Shown: positions 12,953 through 24,623, counted from the first letter of the stretch. The stretch: 64,000 nucleotides of DNA from Ornithodoros turicata (GCF_037126465.1 NC_088202.1:117814123-117878122), one strand, 5' to 3'. The notes: generated by a model not told the origin, from the letters alone. Made by a program: numbers and translations.

Positions 12953-13233
12953 GATTTAAGGGGTATTTAAGAGCGACTCGTTTGAGGAATGACCACACAA
13001 TTTTTTACTTTATATATATTATTTTTTTTTTCTGGTTTCGTCAAATTCGCTACAGCAGTTAAATTCACGGTTAAATATCTCATTCTAATATCGTAAAAAT
13101 GACATGTTCGCTTCATAGTTCAGTTCACCGTCCCCTTACAAGCTCCAGAATGGTGTTATAATGGTTACAGCACAGTAATGCATTACTGACAAATTTCTTC
13201 AGTCATCGTCACCACGTGCATTTGTTATTGTAG

Positions 13234-13397
13234 GGAGGCTGTTGACGATGTCCTGAAGCGCGTTCCTGCGAAATCTATCTTGAAAGTCCCTGATGAAGAT
13301 ATATTGGTCTATCTTGTGTCCTGCAAAAACGTACTCAGAGTCCAACCCACAGGTCGTACTCTCAGTGACGATCTCCGGGAATTGACAATCTTCCCTG
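13234..13397 (+). CDS. Group III secretory phospholipase A2, coding exon B
   Basis: The exon lies between TTTGTTATTGTAG and the consensus donor GTGAGT. One reading frame is open for 54 codons. It enters in phase 2, matching the exit of 3379-3492, and leaves in phase 1, matching entry of 22415-22574. The residues include a helical segment beginning AVDDVLKRVP with a single Cys in LVSCKN, and end LTIFP. In group III enzymes a hydrophobic-Pro segment of this kind stands directly before the GTKWCG calcium loop, which is exactly where the next exon begins. That continuity is the main evidence. The other two frames contain stops. Confidence 0.75.
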
Positions 13398-13904
13398 GTG
13401 AGTGAGCTAAGCGTTGCTAAATTACATTGTCGTACTGTTACGTAGAGCTTGGATGAAACAGATATTTATTACTCGTACATGCCACTGTCAATAAAAGGTA
13501 CGAGAGATCACATATTTTCATGTCGCCATAATATTAACGGAAATATCCCATCTATTCTGTGTGCAATCGTTGTGCACGGGCACGGGAATCGTTGCGACGG
13601 TGCACATGGGCTGAAAGCCTCTGTGTACGGCTGTATAATTTCTTGGTCAGGTTCGAGCTCATGTAGCTCTCGAACTTGTGATTTGTCTTTTGCTTAGCTG
13701 GTATATTTATGTATGTGTGTATATAGTTCATGTCTACTTTTTAAGCCTTTAAAAGCACTCGTGTATAATCGTCAATAATTGATCTTCATCTGTACAATGG
13801 ACACCATCAATAATAATTCTTATATGTTTATTCTCTATTGAATTGCATTTTGTGTTTGTGGCTACCTGGCTCAATGAAAAGTTATGTTGTGGTACAAAAA
13901 AAAA

Positions 13905-14165
13905 AAAATTGTGCACGGCTGAGTGGTTTGCGTGCTAGCCATGTGACGTCGAGGCTGGGAGGTACCCGGGTTCGAATCCTGGTGCCGGATGTACTATCTA
14001 GCATTTCTTCTGGGTTTTCCTCAGATGGGGGCTTTCAACATATGTCGGCGCAGTTTCCTTAGGAGTCGGCCCAGTACGCACATTCCCCCAGGGCGTCATT
14101 CGTGACGTTGCCCACATCTGTAACGCCGACAAAGGCGAGCCCTTTCAGCACTACCACTACCACCA
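13905..14165 (+). mobile_element. tRNA-derived SINE
   Basis: There is an A-box-like GGCTGAGTGG near 13917 and a B box GGTTCGAATCC near 13970, followed by a tRNA-unrelated body ending in a (CAC/TAC)n tract. The acceptor stem does not close as a functional tRNA, and the body is LINE-mobilised in character. A and B boxes form an internal pol III promoter. Confidence 0.75.
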
Positions 14166-15151
14166 CCTGCACCACGTTCATTCACGATTTTGCTTTGTTC
14201 ACGAAGATACGCGGAATTTAATACAAAATCTAACATTGCGCCACTTGCGGCTTACGATAATGTGTTACGTACAGCAGAGTAAACAAGAGTGGAGATGTCC
14301 GTGGGTGCAGTTATCCTGGCGGCATCTTGATTTGCGGACGGCAATCGAACGTTTCAAAACGGCGCGCAGGAAATCTGGAGCGCGATGATGTCCGCATCAC
14401 TGTCAGCAAATGGGCATCGGTGTCTCTGCCTTTACGTTACATAAATGCAGCCGCGATTGAGAATTTGTAGTCAATCTAAAATGGCGTGTCCAAATATGCC
14501 ATCGATCATTTGCGTTAATTGCATTGTGCATGACATAATGTTCCTAAAAAGTTTGTGCGCTCAGAAGTAAATTCCTCTGTCACGTACATTTTTATCGCGT
14601 ACATTTTTTACACGTACGTAACATTTTCTTATCGTGTAGATTTTTCCCCGTGAATGCAATGTGCTGACGTACTCAGATACGTTCGCGGACGCGGTAGCGT
14701 ATCATATAACCACGGATTCCGTGCGGACACGTGTAGTGTCAATGTTATCCGCACTCACCTACAGAGATGACCGAAGCAACAAAAGAAGATAATCAAGTTA
14801 CAGCATAAGGTAGTAGGTATAAGGTACATCAAACGCGTATTGACTCTTATAGAGGTTGCTGCATTTTGAACGCGCCGACTGGTTTGGAAATTTGTAACGA
14901 AAAGCGACATCAGCCATTGACGGTGGACAGGAAAAGGCGCCCAAATGTGCGTATGCATTCGCCTGGATGTTCCACATGAAAACGATGCCACTAGTCACTC
15001 ACAGATGTCGCTACTTCACTGGGACTGCTTTTCTCCGACATTTTCTGTTGAGCTCAGCTTTTATAACGCGAGAAAGAGATCCCGTCGTTTGAATGTGAGT
15101 GTGAGTGAGAAAGTGGTTGGCTCGTCCCATCAAATGACGCACCCTTGGAAG
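14166..15151. other. Intron 2, unassigned
   Basis: No coding or repeat signature was recognised. Overlapping minus frames near 14755-14998 have no motifs. Confidence 0.4.
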
Positions 15152-15320
15152 CCACTGAGGAGGTGTGTTAGCTTATCTCAATTGCTTAGCCCTGGACCGG
15201 TAATCCAGAAGATGTGGGTTCGAGACCAACAGCTGGCTAACCTTTTCAGTGACGTCCTTCTTTCGTTGTTCTTAGGCACTTGAGGCTTCTGTGTTGTTGT
15301 TCCTTATTCTGTGTTCCAGC
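15152..15320 (+). mobile_element. tRNA-derived SINE of a second family
   Basis: The tRNA-like head contains TAGCTTATCTCAATTGC, an anticodon-arm-like CTGGACCGGTAATCCAG and the B box GGTTCGAGACC. The 3' part ends near a short (TTG)n, the same tail type as one LINE family here, so that LINE may have supplied its reverse transcriptase. That is an inference. Confidence 0.65.
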
Positions 15321-15839
15321 CTCTGAACATCAATTGCCATCAAGTGCTAAAACGTTCGTTAGGCAGCTGGATTAGCATTACACACCGTGTTCTCGCTCCG
15401 CTTTAGGGATCTCTAGAGCTTAGAGCAATTCAAGAGGCCGTCTCTTATCGCTTCAGTCACGCTACTGTATGTGTTGTGCAATGTGACAGTCTTCTCTTAA
15501 CCTAAAGATGCATCCCACGACAACAACAACAACAAAAGAAAAAAAAAGAAAGAAAGTCAGTCACCACAGTCATTCACTCTTTTTGAAGCTGACTCGTTAC
15601 ATTCAAAGGCTGCTGGAGGTGGCCCTCCTCTTCCTTGAGTGAAGGGAATGGCAAGGGAAGTCCATCACAGTGCCTTTCGAAAATCGAAAGAGAGAGGGTT
15701 CCTCGAAGCGACAGTACACTCCAGGGATCTCTGAGAGTGAAACGAGAATACGGTGGAAAGAGAAGCCCCTTGAGGGTTCATTATTTATTTATTTATTTGA
15801 CTTATTTATTTATTTATTAAACTCTAACGATTCCTTATA

Positions 15840-16200
15840 GCGGAGCGAGAAAACTGCGATACACGTAAACTCACAGCGTGCACTGCGGCACAACACGATA
15901 AACACGGGCTCAGCCTCAGTTTACGCTACAAGTGTACGTGATCCTGTCCAACAAGCTTCTATGGAAGAAAATACTGAACATATTTTTATGGAGTGCAGAA
16001 GACATCAGTCCCAACGCAAGACCCCCCCCCCCCCCCCCCCCCCATTGCGGGCCGCACTAACTCATGAAAGAAGTGATGTTCTGAGGCTGGAACAACATTC
16101 AAGGTTCTCGTAGACTTCATCTCAAGTTGTTCTCTTGATGCTCAGTACTAATTCATCTGTACGTGACGCCCTGGTTCCTGTGTGGCGCGATCCTCTGACG
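15840..16200 (+). pseudogene. LINE ORF2 C-terminal relic with a C homopolymer
   Basis: One frame reads ENTEHIFMECRRHQSQRK, the histidine/cysteine pattern found downstream of RNase H in LINE ORF2 proteins. A run of about 22 C (from 16022) directly follows. It is too decayed to assign to a family. Confidence 0.4.
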
Positions 16201-16472
16201 GTCATCTGCCCGTGAACAGTGCGCCGTACAGCCTAGCTTAGTCATCTCTCTTTCCTTGTTGTTGTTTTTCGTAGCTTTTTCTCGGAATAGCAGAACTTGT
16301 CAGGTGACAAGTTCAACCTCTCCGTATTATTTTTAGTCCGTCCAACTCCAACTCCAAGCATCTGTAAGAAGGAATTTTGGTTTACGGTACGTGACACAAA
16401 ATGGGCTGGAATATGCGGGATTATGCGATCGTCATGAAAAATAATAACATTGCTACACGTGTTTTCCAATGC

Positions 16473-16720
16473 GGGGGGGGGGGGGGGGGGACATGTTTAA
16501 TAAAAAAAGAGAGAAGAGGAAATGTCAGCCAGGGTGATGCCGGCTTGCTATTCCACAAAAAGAAAAAAAAATCGAATAGGAACGAAACAGAAAGTAAAGA
16601 TCATCATTAGAAGAGAAAAAGAAGGCAAATGAAAGAAAAACAGTTAGGGCAGCACAGGCACGACATGGCGCAAAAAGGCCCGGTGAGAGGGCCGACGCGA
16701 GGCCCAAATTTTGAATTTTG
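16473..16720 (-). mobile_element. Poly(C)-tailed LINE, 3' fragment
   Basis: The minus strand ends TTATTAAACATGT followed by eighteen C (16473-16490). Upstream motifs GGAATAGCAAGCC and GGCTGACATTTCC are in family order. Confidence 0.7.
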
Positions 16721-17088
16721 AATGTGATATTTAAGTGCGCCCACAGGAAATGAACTTGTGATTAATTCATTTGGCCGGCTTGTTACGCTATTGGAGTATG
16801 AACGAAAGCGTTGCTCAACAGCACAATCCCGTTTGACGTTGCGCTTTCATACTAGGAAATGCAAAGAAAACAAATAAAACTATTGTCGAAACACCGACGT
16901 CACCCACCACCGCCTGCATAATGTCATCCTTCTCTATTTTATTTTTCGTTTCTTCCGTTTCTTTTTCTTTTTTTTTTACTTATGACGCATAAATCCATAA
17001 TAGACAGGCCGATGTGTAATACTTTACGGTGCGTGTTGTGATGAACGTACATGGCAAATTTGAATCCGTGCTTAAAGAATGGTAGTTT

Positions 17089-17775
17089 ATGAAACGGAAC
17101 CACGTGTGGGCTTTCACCCCACATCTGGTGCCTCATCATCAACTGTCATTCCTCAAACAAAAATATACAGCTGGGCGTTTCGAAGGCCTTCACTGTTATG
17201 CTCATCATTGGATGTTCCATTACTTCAGCTACTGCTACGTTGAATTCTTACACTTCACGCGATCTGGCCCGACAGCTACAGATAGATTTCTGCGGATGCA
17301 TCTCCGAACATATCAATGGAAAAACAAGCATGTGGAAACAAGAAGCATCCTTTCACGTACGAACCGCCGGGGATGTATAAGAAGGCTTCACTTGACGGTC
17401 GAACGAGACAGGCGAGCTACGCGCAAACGCGCCGCCGCCGAGATTATGCTACTAAAGAAACGGGAAGTGCACGCAGGCCTTTCAAAGCAGCACAATCAAG
17501 TACAAAACGCGGAAGTTTTGGTTACGAAGATATGGACGAGATGTTTCACAGGCCTTCTGCAAGCTCGGCGAACTAAGCTGCGGAAGTTTACTCTTTCAGC
17601 GAGGGAAGCATGTAGGCAAACATTGCCGCTCGTATTTTTCGTATTTCGTTCTGCATTTTCGCGCATCAGATGGCATCCTAAGAGTTTCAAAAGATATTCC
17701 GTTTTCCTCCTTCCACATTGTTTCTTGCGAGATTCCCCTTTCATAGTTATGCCAAATGACGTAATACTCTCTTGA
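17089..17775 (+). other. Unrecognised 228-codon open frame
   Basis: This is the longest frame in the window that is not clearly transposon-derived. It is rich in Arg, His and Phe with no domain I recognise, no signal peptide and no splice context. Overlapping minus frames also stay open, which suggests chance in a compositionally biased stretch. Confidence 0.2.
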
Positions 17776-17880
17776 GTTGATCCATCCAAGCCATCGCGAG
17801 GTATACACTATAGAGCCAGAAATGAACGCGCGCGTGAAATGTCGCAGCAACGTAACGCTAACGAAATCGTTATTAGTGAG

Positions 17881-18040
17881 TTTTAGTGTATCGTACGCTG
17901 TCGCCCTTGCGTACGTAAGGGATGGCGTTCGTGGTTCTGTACACTGCACGAGACACTCTTTCTGTTATGGGCGTGCGTAGAACCATCAACGCTATCTCTT
18001 ACGTACGCAAACGCGATAGCGTACGATCTACTAAAACTTT
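17881..18040. repeat. Inverted-repeat MITE remnant
   Basis: Arms of about 58 bp (17881-17938 and 17980-18038) pair, for example TTTTAGT with ACTAAAA, ATCGTACGCT with AGCGTACGAT, and GTGGTTCT with AGAACCAT. The internal spacer is about 40 bp. The superfamily is not assigned. Confidence 0.6.
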
Positions 18041-18269
18041 CTATTATCTCGTGGTGGGTAAGTTCAATGCTAAACCCTCCCTTCGGAGCTCGGGTTTCTG
18101 AGCGATTGTAATAACAACCAAATATAAGTGAAAGTGTATACATCGTCAACATTGTCGAATATTAAAGAAATACAGAAAACAACGATTAAAGTTAAGTAAG
18201 GTAAACAAATAAAGTTACAGAGCGCACTTTTTGGTATGCTCTTGCAAATCTTGTAAAGCCTAATCCGCA

Positions 18270-19345
18270 AGAGAGAGAGAGAGAGAAATACATGATGACG
18301 ATGATATGGGGATGTGTTCCGCTCATTGAGCAGAATGCTACCGCATTGCTATTGGGGGAAAATGAGAGGATGGTGATGAGGATGATGCTGACGTCGCTGA
18401 CAGAGTTTTAGAGAGAGTCGATCAGGCCGGTAGTTTGCAGGAATTTGATGAAGGGTCGCAAGACGGACATCTGCTTTCGTTTGTCCCATGGTCCCAAAAT
18501 GACTCTGAGGTCAAGGGGCCGGCTGTCAATCCGCGCAAACGTGTTTGCCAACAAGTGACGCTCCCTCCTATAAGTGGCACATGCGATGATCACATGGTCC
18601 GCGGTCGCTGACACACCACACTACGTGCGCAAGGGACTACTGACACACCCTATCTGCTAACGGTAGTACGGCGTAAAGGCAACATTCAGCCGTAAGCGAT
18701 GTAGGAGGGACTTAATGACGCGCGGTAAAGATGTCTGTAAGCGACACGAGAATGTTGGGTCCACAGTTCCCAGTATGGTACTGACCGGGACATCCCGACG
18801 CTATTGTTCGACGGATGAGGAGGCAGCCCAGTCACGAAGAAGGGACCGTCTGTCCCCCCTTGGGAGAACAATCGGGACACACTTGCCCTGGTGGTGAGCG
18901 GCAGCTGCCGCAGCGTCAGCAACGTGGTTGCCAGAGATTCCGCAATGACCCGGAATCCATTGAGAAGCGATGGTGTGGCCGTGGGCAGTTATGGACTTCA
19001 GTAGGCGTAGGATGTTTACCACAAGTGTGGCCAGTGAACCGCGTAGACCTGAGGTTTTCAGGCATCGAAGAGCTGACTTGGAGTCCGTACAGACTACCCA
19101 TCGCCGTGGGTCGCAGGTGGCCGCATATTCTAAAAACAGCAAGATTCCGTACAGCTCGTCTGAGGTCGAAGAGGTGCGATGGGACAACCGGCAGCCCCGG
19201 GTGAGCGGTATCGAAGATATCACAAACGATGAGAATGACGAAGTTTTCGTTGAGGAGTCATCCGTGAAGACCGTGCAGAACCCGTCATATGCGGTGCCTA
19301 ATCCGCAAATAGACAAGGATGTTCTGAACATTACGATGCCACCAA
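18270..19345 (-). mobile_element. LINE with (TC)n tail: RNase H and ORF2 C-terminus
   Basis: Reading on the minus strand from 19345, an intact RNase H segment shows TDDSSTKTSS, CTDSKSALRCLKTSG, IASQWIPGHCGISGNHVADA. The ORF2 C-terminal region follows (LLHRLRLNVAF; ILGPWDKRKQMS) with frameshifts or stops near 18800 and 18640. The 3' UTR ends CATGTATTTC(TC)n at 18270-18286. The RT and endonuclease regions are missing (5' truncation). A second copy is at 45538-47035. Confidence 0.85.
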
Positions 19346-19745
19346 GGCTTACCTAACAGGGCACCAAGAGAGCGGGCTTTCTTTTGGAGCATCTCATAGC
19401 TGATGACAGCTCCTTTTGTACGTGCATTCCCAAACCACACCATGAGTGCTGCTTATAGTTTTTCATCCTGCGATGGACGACGTTGAACGGCTGTCGATTG
19501 CGCGGCAGTGATATTCAGTCATTTCTCGGCGCCCTCTAGAATAACAGCAACGGTGTACATGGCAAGTCCGGCACCAAGTTATCCTGGGCCGATTCCCTAA
19601 CCTCCTAGATGGATTCGGACGGTCGCTGACTCTAGTGTTCGCTTATTTTGCGTTTCATAGCGGCGTTCAGCCCCGTCCTTTTCTGCTTGAGGCTTGACAT
19701 GACGGCATGCTGCCTGCACTACAAATGCGACATATACTAAAACGT
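19346..19745. other. Short unassigned gap between two LINE copies
   Basis: No repeat or coding signature was recognised. Confidence 0.4.
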
Positions 19746-20466
19746 TGGATGTGTTAATGGCTTACAACTCCTTCTACGAAGCAGGGCACAGGCTGGTTCT
19801 CCAATGGGTTCCAGCCCATTGCGGTGTCGAAGGGAATGAACAGGCCGACAGCACCGCAGAAGCAGCTCTCCCGTCTCCGAGACGGACGCGTATTGCGCTG
19901 CTGAGAGGAGATCGTCGTTCCGTACTTCGACGCCTCCTGACTCCTCTGGCTTCCCGCCAATGGATTGCTGGCATTCTCCCCCCAGCCACGCTGAGCAGAG
20001 TTGATCCAGCACTCGCTTTCCGCATGCCTCGTCATACCTCTCGTCAAGATGCCGCATTTGTTCATCGAATGCGCCTCGATGTGGCTTTTGCAGCGCAGTG
20101 GCGTTACCGCTTGCGACAACTTGAATCTCCCCAATGCAGTCATTGCGGTGCTGTAGAAGATCTAGAGCACATTCTTAACTCCATTGCCCACACTACCAAC
20201 CTTCCCGAACCGTACTCTCCGGATCCCTTAACGAGCTGGACTCTAGCCCCCTCTCTTTCACAAAATTGCTTGGTCCCTGGCCACAACCAGCACACTAACG
20301 CTCTGCCCTGAAAAGCTCTCTCCACTTTCTGGATACCATAGGACTTCGATCTTTATTGTGAAGGGGCTCATTATTTCATTCCCCGCATCACCACCAGTAA
20401 TGGGGTAGAGTATCGCCCCTGGCGATGAAACTCCCCATTCATCATCTCGCAATAAAGTTGTTGTTA
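19746..20466 (+). mobile_element. LINE with (TTG)n tail, truncated copy
   Basis: The copy begins inside RNase H (HRLVLQWVPAHCGVEGNEQAD) and continues through FRMPRHTSRQDAAF and CSHCGAVEDLEHIL. A 2-nt insertion near 20178 then breaks the frame relative to the 37847 copy. The tail is AATAAAGTTGTTGTT. ACTAAAA stands on both sides (near 19736 and 20462) and may be a short target duplication. Confidence 0.85.
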
Positions 20467-20468
20467 CA

Positions 20469-20885
20469 CTAAAAGGCAGGCCCAAATCCCCGCACTATGG
20501 CCAGTGCGCTGGGCGTACTTCGAATCGTTGGGATGTCGGACTGACCCACCCCTTTCAATGTACTCCGATAACCCCGTTTACCTCCGAGTTCGTATGACCC
20601 GAGAAAAAGAAGGAATGTGACCGAGAAAAGGGCTATCTTCCCTTTGTACAAGATAGCGCTGGGAGTTCTCGGAATTGGGAACTGCTCCTGGTTGATTGTG
20701 AGGAGCGACTTGCCCTTCATGCCGAAAGCATCCTTAATAAAGAGACAAAAACACACAGGCTGAACAGGGTTTGTACCTTGTTTTACCATCCATTGTCCGA
20801 AGAGTGAGTTTCCATATTTCTGAGACAAAAATGCATTGAGAAAGTTTGGTCCCCACAGAAATCGTCCATAATTCGAGTTGTCCAT
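20469..20885 (-). other. Unrecognised 138-codon open frame
   Basis: A continuous minus-strand frame directly abuts the LINE 3' tail. It includes a hydrophobic segment (KIALFSVTFLLFLGSYELGG), and the remainder looks protein-like. I do not recognise it and cannot identify splice sites. It may be a decayed transposon frame. Confidence 0.25.
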
Positions 20886-21647
20886 CTCGACGGGATTTGT
20901 ATTAACGAAGCATGCCTTATAACAGCTGACGTTGAAGTGAGTACTCCTTCACTTACTTAATTAACAACTCTGCGAAACACTCCAGGACGCTGGTCTGTCT
21001 TGCGCGATAGGCGTGTTGTCTGAACAGCTGATGTTTAGGGCTGCATTAATGGTGAATAAATACGTACGCATAAAAGTTGTCGGGACGGACCACACATTAG
21101 GACCATAAGAGCGCGCTTCTGAGCCTTTATTGTTATCAGGAATTCCATAATCGTACTGTGTTGTTCATCACGACTTTTCCTTGTAAGATACCGCGCCTGT
21201 ACAGCGTGCTTTGCCGGCCAAGTTTCGCAGTTCGTCAGTGAAGCAACCCAACTGCTATGATACAAACTTTGACTCCCTTAAAGCTGGGAAAAGCATGATA
21301 ACCGCTAGAAGCTGAATCAAGTGCAAAGCTGTACTCCTCGATTAGTTTCAGTATTAGGCAATCTACTCTATATTCTTTCTACTTGCTCCATAGCAGAAGT
21401 AAAATGCAAAAAAAAACAAAGTAAAAATAATTAAAAGAGGGCAGAACCACCTCGCCTTAGCAGACGACATTCAGCGTGACACCTCCACATGAGAATGCGT
21501 GTGAGAAGCACCGATAGAGGGTGCCAATATTCGGCAAGATTTGGGGTCACGACAACCTCCAAGTAATGCACCGTAGCGCGGAGAAGAAAACATCGGAAAT
21601 CTCGGCACGCGCTATATTTTTAAGTACTACAGAAATGCAATGATAAT
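20886..21647. other. Intron 2, unassigned
   Basis: Nothing was recognised. Confidence 0.4.
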
Positions 21648-21651
21648 TTAA

Positions 21652-21977
21652 GGGGCTGTGACACTTCCTGGCACATTACATCATGCACGTATTGTACTAC
21701 ACCCCAGAGTGCTCAGCGAGATACAAACCCTCGAACACACGCCCGAGTAAAGCACATACATCAGAGACCTCAGAGCTCCCATTGGTAGCCGTAAGCACGT
21801 GACCTGCCTCACGTGCTGGGATGTCAGAGCCGGGTGAGTTTCGCTATTCGCGGTTTCAACTTTCTACGCTTCTATTGCCCTCTTAGCTGTAAAACCTCGA
21901 ATGCAGGCTCACATCGGTGCAAAGAACAGTCCTTTACGTTTATCTGGGGTAAACTGGGATGTCGTGCCGCGACCCCC
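21652..21977. mobile_element. 326-bp TTAA-flanked MITE
   Basis: TTAA lies at 21648-21651 and 21978-21981. The ends start GGGGCTGTGACAC and, reversed, GGGGGTCGCGGCAC, so the inverted repeats are imperfect. The body matches 12579-12952. Confidence 0.6.
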
Positions 21978-22414
21978 TTAATATGCGTTTAGAAACTTGC
22001 CCCTCCTTTTTTATCGTCTGTCATGTGGAAATAAGCTCATTTCAATATCTCCAATCTTTTAAAAATGACACAGGAGCGCTGTGCTTCACTCCAAGTGAGA
22101 AGGAAAATAATAAACCGTGAAAGCGTCCCGTAACAATGGCGTAATCCTCTAATGTGCGAATGACCCGTTGAGAAGTCAGCAGTGACACAGAGAGGTGTCG
22201 GATGTTTTACAGTAAGCGTCTGTCCGATCCGTGAAACCACTCCACAATCGCAGTTTAAACCATTTCTTCTAACGACGTATTTATTCCTCGCGACAGTGAA
22301 GTTGCGAATGGCGAAAAGTTCAGAAAGAGGCGACAGCTTATCTTCTGGCAGAACCTTCCTTCTTCTTGCCTATTCAAAACATTCGTATGAACATTCTTCT
22401 TTTTCCCCTTTCAG

Positions 22415-22574
22415 GGACGAAATGGTGCGGGAGTGGTAACATAGCAACAGGCTACAATGACCTTGGAGAAGCACAATCAACAGACCGGTGCTGCAGAGAG
22501 CATGACCATTCAAAGGACAACATCGCAGGCTTTGGCAAAAAACATGGGATCACGAACAAGTACCCGTACACAAT
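22415..22574 (+). CDS. Group III secretory phospholipase A2, catalytic exon C
   Basis: The exon encodes the enzyme core. It has the calcium-loop motif TKWCGSGN, then the active-site motif CCREHDH with the catalytic His-Asp pair, then KHGITN. The enzyme hydrolyses the sn-2 ester of phospholipids and is normally secreted and disulfide-bonded. The acceptor is CCCCTTTCAG. Entry in phase 1 completes a Gly codon with the end of exon 13234-13397. The donor is GTTAGC, a GT but a weak one, chosen because it gives phase 2 and so fits 31795. The residue after HDH is Ser where group III enzymes carry Cys. Family assignment is secure; function is inferred. Confidence 0.9.
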
Positions 22575-23311
22575 GTTAGCACTTCTTTTCTTGTGGACAG
22601 TACTTTTCCGGAGAGAAGCATAGAAACATTATGGCTTAATAGAATGTCTGCAAAGGCATAGCAAAGGTGAAGCAGCTGAGCGCTCCTTCTCTGGCACAGA
22701 GCGTCTCACGGAATAGTAAAGCGGAATCGGAAAAGGCATCCTTCAGGATGTTACCGTAGGACAGAAGAAGAGGCCATGTTCAGTTTGGTCGCTTGCATCC
22801 ATAATCATAGCAAGATGAACCCTACAAACAACAAAGAAAGAAACAAAAACAGTGGTGCAGTAGTGGCTGTGCAATTTTGGAAGATTTCTTCAGAAGTCTA
22901 TATTATGGCTGTTCATGCTATGGTTATGGTCATTTCTAAGGGCGTGACGTGTCGTTGCCATTACCGTCGTGTACCAGATATCGATTACTACAGTAGAAAG
23001 ATAAGGTGTGGCATGTTGCTTCGACATTGGTAGTACGAGATCGCAACTGACATTCTCAGGACAGGAACAATTCTGGCGCTACGATGGGTGATGTGTTACC
23101 ATTCAACGCATATTAGCTATAGCGTGTCCAAGTAACAATCGCACTAGAAACATGAGATTTCAGAAAGTATTTTACGTAATTAAACTGAAATGAGAGCAGA
23201 GATAAGAAATTCAATTCAGGTCAGTTTGTGACAAAATGTACTTTAAATTGGAACTCTACGCGTAGCCTTCCGACATGAATGGAGCACACTATAAGAGCGG
23301 TCAGTGATAAT
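22575..23311. other. Start of intron 3, unassigned
   Basis: Nothing was recognised before the TA microsatellite that borders the hammerhead array. Confidence 0.4.
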
Positions 23312-23468
23312 TGATATATATATATATAAGTTTCTCTACGTGCAGCCATAGAAGCCATCTTAATCTGTAAGTTTGAATTTCAAAGACGTCTAGCGTCATT
23401 TACTTATTTCTTTAATGGCTTTTTTCCTCTCTTTATACATATATATATATATATGTATAGATACTCAT

Positions 23469-23548
23469 GGAACGATGCGGCAGCACCAGAGGACACGTGT
23501 TTCGCCGTGTTTGCGGCTCATCGGCCCTGGGTAGCTGCGCATCGTTCC
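23469..23548 (-). ncRNA. Hammerhead ribozyme, inverted copy
   Basis: This is the reverse complement of the same 80 nt found in the units, with no difference from unit 1. It faces unit 1 across about 130 bp, so the two could form a long hairpin in RNA. Confidence 0.75.
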
Positions 23549-23681
23549 AAATTGGCAAACTTTCTTTAATGGCTTTTTTTCCTGCATTACAATTCACTGG
23601 CTTGCACTGTGGCATTGAGGAGTACTCAGTCACCCTCCCAGGTGTATATCGCTCGCTGAGTGACCCCTGGTTTGCCAATTT

Positions 23682-23761
23682 GGAACGATGCGCAGCTACC
23701 CAGGGCCGATGAGCCGCAAACACGGCGAAACACGTGTCCTCTGGTGCTGCCGCATCGTTCC
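23682..23761 (+). ncRNA. Type I hammerhead ribozyme, unit 1
   Basis: Helix I is long. Outer GGAACGATGCG pairs with CGCATCGTTCC, AGC pairs with GCT, and inner CCAGGG pairs with CTCTGG (one G-U), with internal loops between. The core is CCGATGA (23706-23712), where the consensus is CUGANGA, so U4 is C. Helix II is GCCG/CGGC closed by loop CAAACA, then GAAA (23727-23730). Helix III is a minimal ACAC/GTGT. The predicted cleavage site follows GTC, between 23738 and 23739. Loop II and the helix I internal loop are placed as in natural type I motifs that use a tertiary contact. Short helix III is typical of Penelope and retrozyme hammerheads, which can act as dimers. The U4C change may weaken activity. 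Confidence 0.8.
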
Positions 23762-23968
23762 ATGAGTATCTGTTTCTCTGCGTGCAGCCATAGAAGCCAT
23801 ATTAATCTGTAAATTTGAATTTCAAACACGTCTAGTATCATTTATTTGTTTCTTTAATGGCTTTTTTTCCTGCATTACAATTCACTGGCTTGCACTGTGG
23901 CATTGAGGAGTACTCAGTCACCCTCCCAGGTGTATATCGCTCGCTGAGTGACCCCGGTTTGCCAATTT

Positions 23969-24048
23969 GGAACGATGCGCAGCTACCCAGGGCCGATGAG
24001 CCGCAAACACGGCGAAACACGTGTCCTCTGGTGCTGCCGCATCGTTCC
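23969..24048 (+). ncRNA. Hammerhead ribozyme, unit 2
   Basis: Identical to unit 1 over all 80 nt. Predicted cleavage is after 24025. Confidence 0.8.
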
Positions 24049-24256
24049 ATGAGTATCTGTTTCTCTGCGTGCAGCCATAGAAGCCATATTAATCTGTAAA
24101 TTTGAATTTCAAACACGTCTAGTATCATTTATTTGTTTCTTTAATGGCTTTTTTTCCTGCATTACAATTCACTGGCTTGCACTGTGGCATTGAGGAGTAC
24201 TCAGTCACCCTCCCAGGTGTATATCGCTCGCTGAGTGACCCCCGGTTTGCCAATTT

Positions 24257-24336
24257 GGAACGATGCGCAGCTACCCAGGGCCGATGAGCCGCAAACACGG
24301 CGAAACACGTGTCCTCTGGTGCTGCCGCATCGTTCC
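24257..24336 (+). ncRNA. Hammerhead ribozyme, unit 3
   Basis: Identical to unit 1 over all 80 nt. Predicted cleavage is after 24313. Confidence 0.8.
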
Positions 24337-24543
24337 ATGAGTATCTGTTTCTCTGCGTGCAGCCATAGAAGCCATATTAATCTGTAAATTTGAATTTCAA
24401 ACACGTCTAGTATCATTTATTTGTTTCTTTAATGGCTTTTTTTCCTGCATTACAATTCACTGGCTTGCACTGTGGCACTGAGGAGTACTCAGTCACCCTC
24501 CCAGGTGTATATCGCTCGCTGAGTGACCCCGGTTTGCCAATTT

Positions 24544-24623
24544 GGAACGATGCGCAGCTACCCAGGGCCGATGAGCCGCAAACACGGCGAAACACGTGTC
24601 CTCTGGTGCTGCCGCATCGTTCC
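24544..24623 (+). ncRNA. Hammerhead ribozyme, unit 4
   Basis: Identical to unit 1. Predicted cleavage is after 24600. Its unit differs outside the ribozyme (for example GGCACTGAGG for GGCATTGAGG). Confidence 0.8.

Noticed and set aside
13905..14000. tRNA gene
   Set aside because: A and B boxes are present but the acceptor stem does not close and a SINE body follows. The heads at 15152 and 31008 were rejected for the same reason.
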